A stretch of DNA of 64,000 bases from Blasia pusilla (Eukaryota > Marchantiophyta > Marchantiopsida > Blasiales), in contig CM114272.1 in assembly GCA_050084515.1 (NCBI GenBank), positions 31,744,001-31,808,000 of the forward strand. Reading direction: 5' to 3'. A program made the translations under genes and the position numbers. Of the stretch, positions 10,970 through 20,510 are shown piece by piece. The notes under the pieces are model-generated. The model worked only from the letters and a program-made list of their open reading frames with translations. It searched no databases and had not been told where the DNA came from. How positions within the stretch are numbered: the first letter of the stretch is position 1; every line of letters starts with the position of its first letter.

Positions 10970-11675
10970 CCGTCAAAAAAACCCAGTCCACTTGAATGAA
11001 TAGTTCACTGGTTTATCCTTTAAGAACAACCATCAGAGTCATTATGGTTGCAATGCCCTCTCAAAGTGATTATAATCTAGTCAAATGATGACTCGTTGTA
11101 TCACATATGGCACAACTTTTTAGTCAATGAATTACTCTCCGAGTCATCACTTGAGTCATTAATTGTATCTATGAGTCAAACATATGCTATTCACTAGCAA
11201 ATAAATGACTACATGACTAATTGAAGAGACTCACTGAGTGATATCATAAGTCATCATTGAGTCATGACATGACTTTATGAGTAATTGAAATTGTTTTGGG
11301 GAGTCATGAAATAACTCTATGAGTCACACTCACATATCACTATGAGTCATTATGTGCCGCTGACAATTTTTCAGAAATTAAAGTTGTTTGTCTTATTATC
11401 TATTCCGTACAAGTGACGTGGTACTCCACGTTGGACTGATGACGTGTAATACACCTATAAGTTTGTCCTTTTTTCCATGTCATATACTACACACACTCAG
11501 TCACGAGTCATTTATGTATGTATGACTTGATGAAATCAAATGACTATAGTCATGAAAAATATGACTTGTCTTTTAAGAGTGGTGGAGTCATGAGTCATAT
11601 TTACTCATGGTTTGTAAAATATGACTCTATGAAGTCATATTTTCAAGTCATGAAAGTCACCTTATTCTTCTAGTG
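10970..11675. repeat. CACTA subterminal repeat field
   Basis: The heptamer GAGTCAT and its complement ATGACTC, with near variants (GTCATGA, ATGACTT), occur roughly twenty times in both orientations over 700 bp. Clear examples are near 11,142, 11,155, 11,258, 11,300, 11,344, 11,503, 11,585, 11,592, 11,621 and 11,651. In the CACTA family such short subterminal repeats bind the transposition proteins. The field stops at the TAGTG terminus. Confidence 0.75.
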
Positions 11676-12760
11676 TTGTGCTTTGTGTTGTTACTTATGT
11701 CTCAAACCTTATGCTCATGACTTGCCTACTCATGCTCTCTTGGTACTATGCTTCGCAATACGCTTGTGATTTGGGTTGTGCTTGGATTGTGTTTGTAGAC
11801 ATCTGTATCTCGTATGTCTTTTAAATTGGATCATTCTTCTCCTACATTGTACTCTGCATTGTATGCATGGTTTGTAGCAAGGGAGTGATTGATGAAGAAG
11901 GATGGCAAAGGGACACCAACTTCTCATATAACAATAGGAGAGAGAGAGGGATTGGATAAAACATAAATAGGTACAAAGAGCTCCCACAGTTAAAGCTTGC
12001 TTAGCTTGCACTCTCTTAGGGCCCGTGCCCTCTAATGTTGGCTCTGATATTGGCTTAGATCTAAGTTCAGGCTATGGTATACATTTGGGAGAGCGAAACA
12101 AGAGGGATTTCGGCCCACTTGTAGTGGAATTTGAGTTCTCTAATTGTAGTAGGAGAGAGAGTGTATGAGAAATGTCATCTGGAGAGACATAGTGGATGCT
12201 AGTTCATGAAGTTGGATTTACAGAGTGGTAAAATGTTTGATGTAGTATTCCAACTCCATATGGATGCATGTGCCTTCCGCATTTCTTGCTCATTCACATA
12301 ACATGCTCCAAGTCTTTAAAGGTGAATAGTATGGAAGTTTTTGTTCACGCTTTAGTAATATCCAATATATGTCAAGTTCAAGAGTATATGTAAAGCAATG
12401 CTCCCTATGGAAATTCTCCCTTGGAAGCATAATCTTGACCTTGAGTAGCATGCTTTGACACTTCCCAAGTATTTTCCTCTCGACTTGCTAAGCCTTCCTC
12501 TAAACAATCTTGATAAGTTTTATATTCATGGATGGGGAACTAATTGGAGATGGACACTTACGATCTATCTTGTTTATAGCAGATAAAGTTTGTAGCTTCC
12601 TTGCAAAACCTGCTTCAATCCTCACTCCAATTTTACACACGAGAGTTCTAAAGTGATACTCTAGAGACTCGCCTCCTTCTTGAGTGATATCCTCGAATCT
12701 TCCAAGCACTCAACAAGTCTTGGTATATACCCTCTATCTAAACCTTCTATTCCTTTTGGA
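11676..12760. other. Intergenic, possible degenerate LTR primer site
   Basis: I see no supportable gene here. At about 12,037-12,053 tggctctgatattgg, read on the minus strand, is CCAATATCAGAGCCA. This differs by three bases from the usual initiator-Met primer site TGGTATCAGAGC of plant LTR elements. With no LTR or pol nearby the resemblance may be chance. A short minus frame at 12,500-12,709 lies directly downstream of the repeat-family copy 3 but is in no recognisable family. Confidence 0.3.
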
Positions 12761-13079
12761 GTAGGGAGAGAGTCCCTTTGCGCATCCCCAAAGTTTGGGG
12801 AATGTGGAAGGCTTAATCTGGTCCCCAAGGAATTTTTTGTGATCCCAACTCATTTTTTTTGTCCAAAAATGGTCGATTGTCCCTTAACCTACCTTCCCAA
12901 GAAGGGCTTGTCCTTATTTTTTATTTTCCGTTTATTTTGTCCGATGAAGGTCAAGTGTCCCGTACTAGAGATACTATTTTATCCAACTCCCAACTTAGTT
13001 ACATGTAATTTTCTTTAGAAAGTGGAGACCACTTCGAGCTATCCATTGCTGAAGGATTAGTAGGTTGTCTGCCATAGTG
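12761..13079 (-). pseudogene. Repeat-family ORF, decayed copy 3
   Basis: Reading the minus strand from 13,079 gives HYGRQPTNPS, then MDSSKWSPLSKENYM and a TAA at 12,999-13,001. The HYG and KWSP blocks match copy 1 (1990-2070) and copy 2 (16,675-16,755). A second block at about 12,761-12,822, in another frame, gives SPNFGDAQRDSLP, which parallels DPNFGNSKRDSLP of copy 2. The two blocks are separated by stops and a frame change, so this copy is dead. The function of the family is unknown to me. Confidence 0.55.
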
Positions 13080-13083
13080 TTTC

Positions 13084-14235
13084 TTAGATGAATATACCTC
13101 CTTGTAATCTTAACTTCATTATATCGCTCTCTTGGAACTTCCGAATTTGTGCAATATTGAGTGATATGTTGACTTTTGAAGCTCGTCTAACATTATGAAC
13201 TGATGACGGAGAACTCTCAATTGGAAGATTTAATCCATGACATGCACAAGATACTTGCTCAACAAGTAAAGGCATAACATGAGTGTATGCTTGAGACGTA
13301 TGAAGTGCATGGATATTATTCATGATATTGTCATCATGTTGAGCAGAAGATACTTGCTCAATGACTATAGGTGTTACATGAGTGGATATCTCAAATATTT
13401 GAACTGTAGGGATATTGTTGGTAACGTCGTCATCTTGTTGAATAGCTGAGCCTTCCATAATAACTGCTTCATTATTCATAGGTTGATCAACTTCAGGTAC
13501 ACATATATCCTCCATAGTAAGAAAATAAGTAGTCCCATCTTGAGTAACGCCTCCAAACAAAAGGTAAGAATGATGTCATGTAAAATTTGTTAGAATCTTC
13601 TTCGTATATATAACACTAGAAATGTGAGAAAATACATACCTTGCAATATTATTTATCACAGAGGAAGAATTTTGGTCTATCATAGTGGGTGGATCATCAC
13701 AAAGGTTGTGACGACTACTTCTAACAACTTGTCTTCTTTTGTTGTAATCTCTACGATAGATCGCCCTTTTTTGTTTCTTTAGAGCCAAAGTCTTGGCACC
13801 AAGAAGTCGTTTTCATTTTTTTGCATCTCCACGTAAGATGTTACAAAAATCACTAAAAGAAGTTGGATTTGATGGAAAAGGAAGTCTGAGCAACCAGTTT
13901 GCATGGTACAAAGTTAATACAGAATTTTCTTTTTTGGGTAAGCAAGCTACAAAAGCTAGAAAGGATTAGAATGGAAAATGCAATATATCCGCGATATGTT
14001 TAACATACGTGGGAGATGATTGAATCCAGACAAGAGGTTGTCGTTGTCTCCGCTCTCCTATCACTTGAGCACGAATGGCTCGATTTCTTTTTTGGCCCTC
14101 AACGCGAAGCTCTTTACAATAATCGCGTAAATCCATAGGATTTTCTGGAAGAGGGAGTTTGTACAAAAAGGCCAACGGTAAAATTGTTGTAATAATACAT
14201 GGAAAATATACAATGAAACAGAAAGACAAAAGCAC
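13084..14235 (-). pseudogene. Decayed multi-exon-like locus with internal repeats
   Basis: Three minus-strand frames (13,966-14,235, 13,576-13,788 extended upstream, 13,084-13,560) look like pieces of one gene. GTATGT donor-like sites follow SSPT (about 14,008) and NIAR (about 13,646). The first two pieces carry a duplicated motif: LPLPENPMDLRDYCKELR and LPFPSNPTSFSDFCNILR. The third piece also has two tandem halves, TNNIPTVQ...THVTPIVIEQVSSA and MNNIHALH...THVMPLLVEQVSCA. A TGA interrupts the second piece after DAKK, so the reading is broken unless an intron removes it. I do not recognise a family. The basic stretches after each LP block could bind nucleic acid, which is inference only. Confidence 0.4.
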
Positions 14236-14718
14236 AACAACGGAAGGAGATTATATAAAATTGGGTACCGTATGTCGGAGAAAATGGGATTAAGTTAGTA
14301 AAAGGTGCTTCCTCTCACCGTAGGCAAAGAGATAAATTAGTAATACCACAAAGTGCAGAATTCTCCATCCCACCAACCATTTTGTGGACATATACAATAG
14401 ATTAGTCTTCTTAACACACATAAGAAAATTATCAGAAATAATGCAAAAAAATAAAAGAAATGCTTGTATAATAGTCTAAGAGTAGAATTTGTAAACACGG
14501 AAAGGAAGGAATTGCACAAAAGAAATAGAAATAGAGTAGGAATCAATTGTGAGGAAAGGCAACTTGCTCCTTGATTTAGGTTTAGCTCTTCTATTAGGTT
14601 ACTTTAGCTCTTGTGTTACACATGTCATCATCCGAGGAGGCCAAAATATATACCGGAGGAAGGGATCCTCAAAAACCATCCATTTTTCATTATATAGTTA
14701 TTGAACTTTCTAGATGGT
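14236..14718. other. AT-rich non-coding stretch
   Basis: I see nothing supportable here. The hydrophobic minus frame at 14,337-14,546 follows the T-rich composition and has no family features. Confidence 0.35.
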
Positions 14719-15260
14719 AGAGTAAAATGTTTTTGAATAAAATTGGAATTGGAAAAGAAAAGAAGGGATTATAGACATTTTTTAAGAGAAAATAAGGGAA
14801 AAAGAACGTGGAGGGGAAAAAAGGTGGAAAATTTTTAGAATGGAAGATTACATTGATGGGGAAAAGAAGAGAAAAAAAAGGGGGAAATAAGGGGAAAATG
14901 ATAGAGAAAAGTAAATTAAGAAATTAGAAAAAATAAGAAAAGAGGAGAAAAAGAGATAAAATTTTTTTTTACTAAATTTTAAAAAAAATTTGATGTGTAG
15001 AGTAAGAATATTTTTAATAAAATTAGAATAGGAAAAGAAAATAATTGATTATAGAATTTTTTCAAAGAGAAAATAATCAAAAAAATAAAGTAGAGGGGAA
15101 ATAGGGGGGAAATATTTTAGGATGGGAAAGAAGGGAAAAAATTGGGAATAAAATAGGGAAATTTAAATTAGGATATTAGAAAAAAGAAGAAGAATGGAAT
15201 GAAAAAGGAAGAATTACAAAAATAAATTTAAAATAATTTGGAGGAAGGGGAGCTAATAAT
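14719..15260 (+). repeat. Purine-rich tract with a direct duplication
   Basis: The plus strand is overwhelmingly A and G with long GGGGAAAA runs. The block beginning gagtaaaatgtttttgaata near 14,719 recurs in diverged form near 14,999 (gagtaagaatatttttaata), followed in both by ggaaaagaaaa and gattatag, an offset of about 280 bp. Such strand asymmetry is typical of low-complexity plant DNA and could form triplex or R-loop structures. No gene is present. Confidence 0.6.
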
Positions 15261-16284
15261 TGTCAAAAAATGTAGATTGAGACTATCCAATCAAATTTAT
15301 TCAAACTTGACGGTCAAATTGCGCCCACCTTAGCTTGTCGACCCCACTGTAAAATCAAGGGGAGCAAATGGGACGGTCTGATCTCGGCTCCAACCATCCC
15401 ATTGACACAACCATTGGATGGGAGTAGGCGAGATCGGACGGTCTGATCTTGCCCCAAATTATGCATGATGCCATTGCTGGATTGACGGGAATGAAATCTC
15501 CACTGTTCGATTTTCGGTAGTGAGATCGGATCGTCCAATCTCGCCCCCGCCCTAACGGCTCCTCCATTGCTGCTTGGAGAGGTGGTTGGGGCATCCCGCA
15601 CCCCTCTTGCATCCGCTCTCGCGTCTCGACGTTCTCCTCTCGTGTAGGCAGTGAGCTCTTGCGGCCAGACTCCGTCTGCTCTCGTACCTCCTCTTCCAAT
15701 CGTCTAGACTCTGTCGCAGCCCTGAGGTGCCGCTCTTGCATCGCCCCTCTCAACCGCTCTTGCATCGCCCCTCTATTGGCCGTCCTGACTTTGCTCCGCT
15801 CTGTCAAGGTCCTCACGCGCCATTTCTGGCTGTCTAGACTTCGCTCAGCTAAAATTTCCCTCCTAGGCTAGCCAGAAAGAGATTGATGGAAGTGACTATT
15901 GCCTCCAAAATGACATTGTAAGAGTGTATAATGTAAGGGTAGAACTATGTTCAATGTATCTGCCTTCCTATGATATTTCCTCTCTAAACTCTAAAAAGTT
16001 GCATATAGAGATAATACTCTCTCAATCTCACAAATAGTTTTCACCAACTGGCTCGGATGAGAGCACATTGCAGATGTTACTCATGTGCCGAGAGTGATCC
16101 GAACCCAAAATTGAAGGTGACGACCGTGTCCCCACCCTTAGGGCGTGTACTCTTTTAAACCCTTATGCCAAACCTATAGAGAAGTATCACGAGCTATCTT
16201 GACTCCAAGAAAACAAATATAGAACTCTCGGGAAACCTTGACGAAAACAAATTTCACGGGCGAGAGAGAGAAAGAGAGAGAGCC
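15261..16284. other. GC-rich stretch with ambiguous overlapping frames
   Basis: Minus frames of 153 and 95 aa (15,355-15,816; 15,314-15,601) and a plus frame of 70 aa (15,659-15,871) overlap, none with a domain. The near repeats gatcggacggtctgatct (about 15,431) and gacggtctgatctcgg (about 15,372), and repeated ctcttgcatcgcccctct (about 15,732 and 15,755), suggest repeat DNA like that at 1-1000. I support no gene here. Confidence 0.35.
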
Positions 16285-16755
16285 TCAAACTAGGCTTCCA
16301 AGGACAACGTTGAGATACTGCCGACGGTAGCAAAGAGATGGGGCCAATAGCTTGAGTGGCGTCAAGATGGGCGACGACAAGCGAGGGCGGCAACAATAGA
16401 GGGGCAACACATGAGTGCCTGAGAGGGCTGCAATGGAGCTAAGCGGAGTCTTAGGATCCTGATTCAATTTTTTTTTGGATTTAGCCTTCACTTGATACTC
16501 AAGGGACTTGACAGGGATCTTCGGTTTGCTATCTCGTTGAGTCAAGAGATGGCCATGAGGTTGTGAGGAGGGAAGAGAATCCCTTTTGGAATTCCCAAAA
16601 TTTGGGTCACTATCATAACCCAATCTTGTCTCCCATTCTTGGTCGACCTTGCTTGCAACTTTTGGACTTGACTTCAACGTGATCGAATCGTTCTGTGAAA
16701 TTGGAGACCACGTTGGTCTTTCTAAAGATGTTGTATCCACGTGCTTTACCCCATA
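16285..16755 (-). pseudogene. Repeat-family ORF, copy 2
   Basis: From 16,755 the minus strand reads YGVKHVDTTSLERP, then TWSPISQNDSITL, in the same order and spacing as copy 1. It continues to LGYDSDPNFGNSKRDSLP (about 16,580-16,635), the block also kept in copy 3, and ends near 16,285. A TAA lies a few codons upstream of YGVK, and no good ATG starts the frame: the 151-aa frame would have to use GTG at 16,740. It is therefore probably truncated at the 5' side. The basic stretch KAKSKKKLNQ follows. The function is unknown. Confidence 0.5.
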
Positions 16756-17139
16756 GAATTTTTATTTCAACTACACGGAAGAGTTCCTTTCTTTCCCTTG
16801 GCTTGGGTCTATTTCATAGTTGTACGCCTTACAGTCATATCTCACATGTCTTCTGCACCACTCTGCATGGCTTTGTACAATGAAGAAAGTTATTAGTTTT
16901 CTTTTACTTGACTTACAATGTTTTTCTTTTGTAGGTTTCTACATTCAGGAAAGCTGAAGTAGAGCAGGAAGAGTGTGGAATAGAACGAAAGGCCAAGCAG
17001 ATCATATCTTACTCGATTTGTTGAATGGAAATCCAATCCATTTGTTCAACGTGGCCCTGCAAATACATGTAAAACTCGGTGAGCTCTGAGCAGATTGGTT
17101 GTGTAACCAGGCTCACACCTAGGACGTTGTACATAGCAA

Positions 17140-17287
17140 GAAAGTCCAGAGTTGTGAATAGGATAGCACTCACTAGTATGAAGTGTCATAAAAAAGAAAT
17201 GGTCCAGAATTGCATAGCATTGATTAGTATGAAGTGTCATAGCTAAAAACAATAGTCCAGAATTTTATAGCACTAAGTAGCATGATG
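17140..17287. repeat. Imperfect tandem repeat, about 50-bp period
   Basis: The phrase gtccagaattgcatagca ... tagtatgaagtgtcata occurs three times (about 17,141, 17,200 and 17,251). Copies differ by several changes and the third is truncated. It shows no coding function. Confidence 0.65.
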
Positions 17288-17644
17288 CCCACCAGTGCAT
17301 ACTTGTGTGTAAATTTGATACTCTAATCTAAACACGCAAATCCAAGCGACTTTCTTTTGCAAACTCAATACTATCTGGATGCGACAAGATATTGACTCGA
17401 CCAACACTATAAATACTAAACCAAAAAAGACCCTTGAAGTGAACCTTCCATTCAAATAAGATTTGGCGGTGATGAAATCGTTACTATCCAAGATCGACTC
17501 CAGGATCTCATCTTTAATGACAAAAATGACCACCTTAGGGATAGAGCGAAAACGGCTACTTAAGGTTAGTGGGAGGACGTTGGTATAAAAGTGGTATACA
17601 CTTATAATCACCAAAATAGCCAAGATCCGATTAATGAAGAACAT
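17273..17644 (-). CDS. Hypothetical 123-aa ORF, weak
   Basis: This is an open frame from ATG at 17,644 with a hydrophobic N-terminus (RILAILVIISVYHFY), suggesting a signal anchor, and a second hydrophobic segment (VFFGLVFIVLVES). No family is recognised. It overlaps the tandem repeat at 17,140-17,287 at its 3' end. AT-rich DNA often yields such frames by chance, so support is low. Confidence 0.2.
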   Translation of the reverse strand: MFFINRILAILVIISVYHFYTNVLPLTLSSRFRSIPKVVIFVIKDEILESILDSNDFITAKSYLNGRFTSRVFFGLVFIVLVESISCRIQIVLSLQKKVAWICVFRLEYQIYTQVCTGGHHAT

Positions 17645-18347
17645 ATCTACAGATGATACATGTCATGCGGTGGGCGTTTGTTCAGAGACATGCCATGCGG
17701 TGGGTGTCTCTTGAGGGACACATGTCATGACGCGGAACGCCCTGCCTTAGATCTCGTCCTTTTTTAATAGTATAGATTATTATAACATGGAGGACGTTAC
17801 TATGTGTGGAAAGAAAAAAAAGAAAAAAAAAGTGTGATATCTATAAGAAGTGAATCCTCCATTAAACTACTATTTCACCGTAAGGGACCCTAAAAATATC
17901 CTTCTCTTTTAGTTCCAATTTTTGGTTCCTAATTCTTTATCTCCTCACTCCTGCCATAGTTTGATTTGTTGGCTTTTTTTATTTGATTTTGTGTGTGGAG
18001 GGAAGGGTAATCTTTGCTCGATATAGGGACACGTGTTTGTGATGATAAAACACATCTTGTTGGAAGCAAACACATGTTAGCCTTTGATCCTTCTTCAGCG
18101 CAAATAAATGTAGTTCTCTATTTTGGAGAAGGAAGTTGAGGCGGGAGTTATCTATTATTCTAATAGTGGAGTGAGTGGAAGCTGGAATCATAAGAAAAAG
18201 TGTAGCGGAGGAGGGTGTGGCGAGAAAAATCTGTTCGCAGGCAACGACCCGAGTATCTGCATATGTAATTTTTGGAGTTATTTTTTTTCCTCGGGCTCAT
18301 CCATGTGATCACAACAATCTCTCTCTCGGTTAATTTGTTCTTTTCCT
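17645..18347. other. Non-coding stretch with short repeats
   Basis: Between 17,655 and 17,735 the motif gacatgtcatgcggtgggcg / gacatgccatgcggtgggtg is repeated, followed by a third degenerate copy. The rest is AT-rich with A-runs near 17,810-17,835 and has no gene. Confidence 0.45.
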
Positions 18348-18584
18348 ATGCATTTCTGTTGCATATTTTCCTGTACATCTTGCATATCTCACGGTTCATA
18401 CAGAGTCACGAATTCGATGGATGGAGATGAAATTCTCAATATCATGTTAGAGCTCCCTAGAATGATAGCCTTGTTGCTACAAGTCTCGGACCTGTTTGTT
18501 GTTGAAGCTTGCCGACACGAAAAACTCATCGTCAAAGTCTGCTTGCATCTTACTAAGCACATGGTGAACCTTAGAAACTTCTGA
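18348..18584 (+). CDS. Possible gene fragment, helical 78-aa ORF
   Basis: The frame contains SMDGDEILNIMLELPRMIA followed by LLQVSDLFVVEACRH and LIVKVCLHLTKHMVNLRNF. The last 55 residues read as regular amphipathic helices and look like real coding sequence rather than a chance frame. I do not recognise the family with confidence; a helical-bundle or repeat-protein fragment is plausible. The first 20 residues are Cys-rich and may be intronic. No neighbouring exon was identified. Confidence 0.35.
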   Translation: MHFCCIFSCTSCISHGSYRVTNSMDGDEILNIMLELPRMIALLLQVSDLFVVEACRHEKLIVKVCLHLTKHMVNLRNF

Positions 18585-19360
18585 AGTTTGTGTCTGATCT
18601 TAGACTAAGTTCGGATTTCTTCCCTCCATGCCCCCAAAGGTAAAAAAAGTAAAAAATGCGGAGAAGTGTTTGCTCAGACTATCTATCTATTGCCCTTGAG
18701 TCAATCCTCAAGCTTTTCCCACCATAGGTTAGAATGAATGATGAACCACAGAAGAGAGATTCTACCTCAGACTGAACAAATTGGTGGCAGTTAAAGGGGG
18801 TATCTCCATGAAGATGCTTTGTCGTTCATACCATCATTGAAGGTTCACAGTATGCAGAACCCGAATTTCACATTCTCACATTTTTTGTTTACACTGAGAG
18901 CATGAGTAGATTATCAAACAAATTAGACTAGTAGTATTACTATGCATGCACATGTGGAAACATCTCACCTCATCAACCCCGCAAAGGTCAAAATCTTGTC
19001 CCAAACTAGAAAGAAAGCTACTGCATACATCTAGTTTAGACTCCCTAATATGCCATGGTTGCTGAAGGTCATGCCCTCCGGAGCTACAGAGTTCTCAACT
19101 TAGATTTTAGGAAGAAAGTTTTTTAGAAGAACCAAGTGATTTACAATTGCCTAGTGGAGATCATAGAAATAAGGAATACGTCTGTTAGACAAATTGCTTT
19201 TGGATGGCTTTAACATCAAGGAGCCGACATGGTGCCCATTCTTGGAGCCATGAAGGTCCACAATTAGAATCAAAAAATTGGCGCACTTGACGTGCATCTG
19301 GACAAGGAGGAAGTTGCCGATATCGAGGCCGCTTTGCTGGTCAAGGAGATCGTGGGAGAT
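18585..19360. other. Non-coding stretch
   Basis: I see no gene or clear repeat here. Short frames (19,151-19,372 minus; 19,278-19,529 plus) are antisense shadows of one another without a recognisable domain. Confidence 0.3.
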
Positions 19361-20240
19361 TGTGATGCCCACGATTTTTAAAATTTTGCCATTAAGGTGT
19401 TGTTGTAGAGAATTGAGTGGAAGTCTTCGTGGAGGAGGACCGAAGACTGAAAATTTTGGGAAGATTGTATATAAGTTAAGGAAGGAAGCTCTTCGTCAAG
19501 ATGTTGCGTATTGCAGCGGTCCAAAGTGATTGGAAGTCTTGTTGGATGGAAGTGAAGCTCCTTTGAGAAGACAAGAAGATTCTAAGATCATGAACTAGTC
19601 TAAGAGTGGAAAATTTTGAGAAAAGGTTTGAATTAAGGAAGAACTAAGATAAAGAAGAAATCATGAAGAAGTGTTGAGCTTCGCAACGAAGACCTGTTAA
19701 GAAGAAGAAGTGTTAAGGAAGATTGGCAAGGGAAGACTATAAAGAGACACATACTTCATAAAAGAAGGAGAAGTCAAAAGCTCAAGCTTTGCAAAGAGGA
19801 AGAAAGTAAGTAAAGAATTATCATATGTTGTCTTCATAGCAAAGACTTGTGAACGAAGAGGTTCTAAGAAAACCATAAGGTTCTTGTTCAAGAGATAAGT
19901 GAGTTGGGTTTTAAGTTATTCCATCTCTGAATATTCAAGTCATGTCCAATGCTAGAATATCGACATGGAGCTAAAAGTTCTTGTGATCAAGCATGTGCCT
20001 CAAGGATAGTTTTGGAAAGAGAGCTTTAGGCATCATGTAAGAGAACCACTCAAGAAAGTCTTGCATATGAAGGTGGATTGGTTTGTCTTTGGATTTGGGT
20101 GAATGGGACCAAGTTTCTTAAGGGCGTGTCACAACAGAACCATCCAAGTAACGATATTAAGGACTTCGTTACATGACTTGAACTTGAATTGAAGATGAAC
20201 CATCTCCTAAACTAGTTGTATGTAAGTGTTGGGTTTTTTT
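19361..20240 (+). mobile_element. Probable solo LTR or LTR relic (Ty3/gypsy type)
   Basis: The sequence at 19,361 begins TGTGATGCCCACGATTTT, matching 16 of 18 bases of the start of the complete LTR at 57,578 (TGTGATACCCACAATTTT). The following DNA has the same A/G-rich gaag/aag character as that LTR. The right end is not defined: no CA terminus followed by a primer-binding site is visible. It is most simply a diverged solo LTR of a related family. Confidence 0.4.
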
Positions 20241-20340
20241 AAGACTTACTTACTTTGGTGCTTATGGACTTATTTCTATGCTGACTTATGGGTCGTGAAA
20301 TGTAGACCCGAACTTGATCCACTCGCATTCGAGCTTAACA

Positions 20341-20510
20341 ACCTATTTTCTAGCCCAGATATAGCGAGTGTGGACTAGGTCTAGCTTGCATTGCCCACAC
20401 TAGCATGCCTAAGGCCTGAATGGGCTTGGACTAGTATGGGCTACGTCTAGCTTGCAATGCCTGCACTCGTCTTAAATAGGCTAGGATTAGTGTGGGCTCT
20501 TCAAACTAGA
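20341..20510. repeat. Imperfect tandem repeat, about 75-bp period
   Basis: The phrase gtctagcttgcattgcc ... cactagcatgcctaaggcctgaatgggctt recurs as gtctagcttgcaatgcc ... cactcgtcttaaataggct. Two to three diverged copies are present. It is non-coding. Confidence 0.5.

Larger units (their letters stand above)
6768..11675 (+). mobile_element. Decayed CACTA (En/Spm-type) DNA transposon
   Basis: The 3' limit is supported by cttattcttctagtg, whose final TAGTG at 11,671-11,675 is the CACTA signature read inward as CACTAGAAGAATAAG. It is preceded by a dense field of TGAGTCAT/ATGACT subterminal motifs and by TNP2-type transposase remains. The 5' end was not found. The start given is only the first transposase-associated frame, so the element probably begins upstream. 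No 3-bp target duplication could be matched. The element is almost certainly immobile on its own because the transposase is broken. Confidence 0.65.

Noticed and set aside
15314-15871. Overlapping 153-, 95- and 70-aa frames
   Set aside because: They are shadows of one another in repeat-like GC-rich DNA without any domain.
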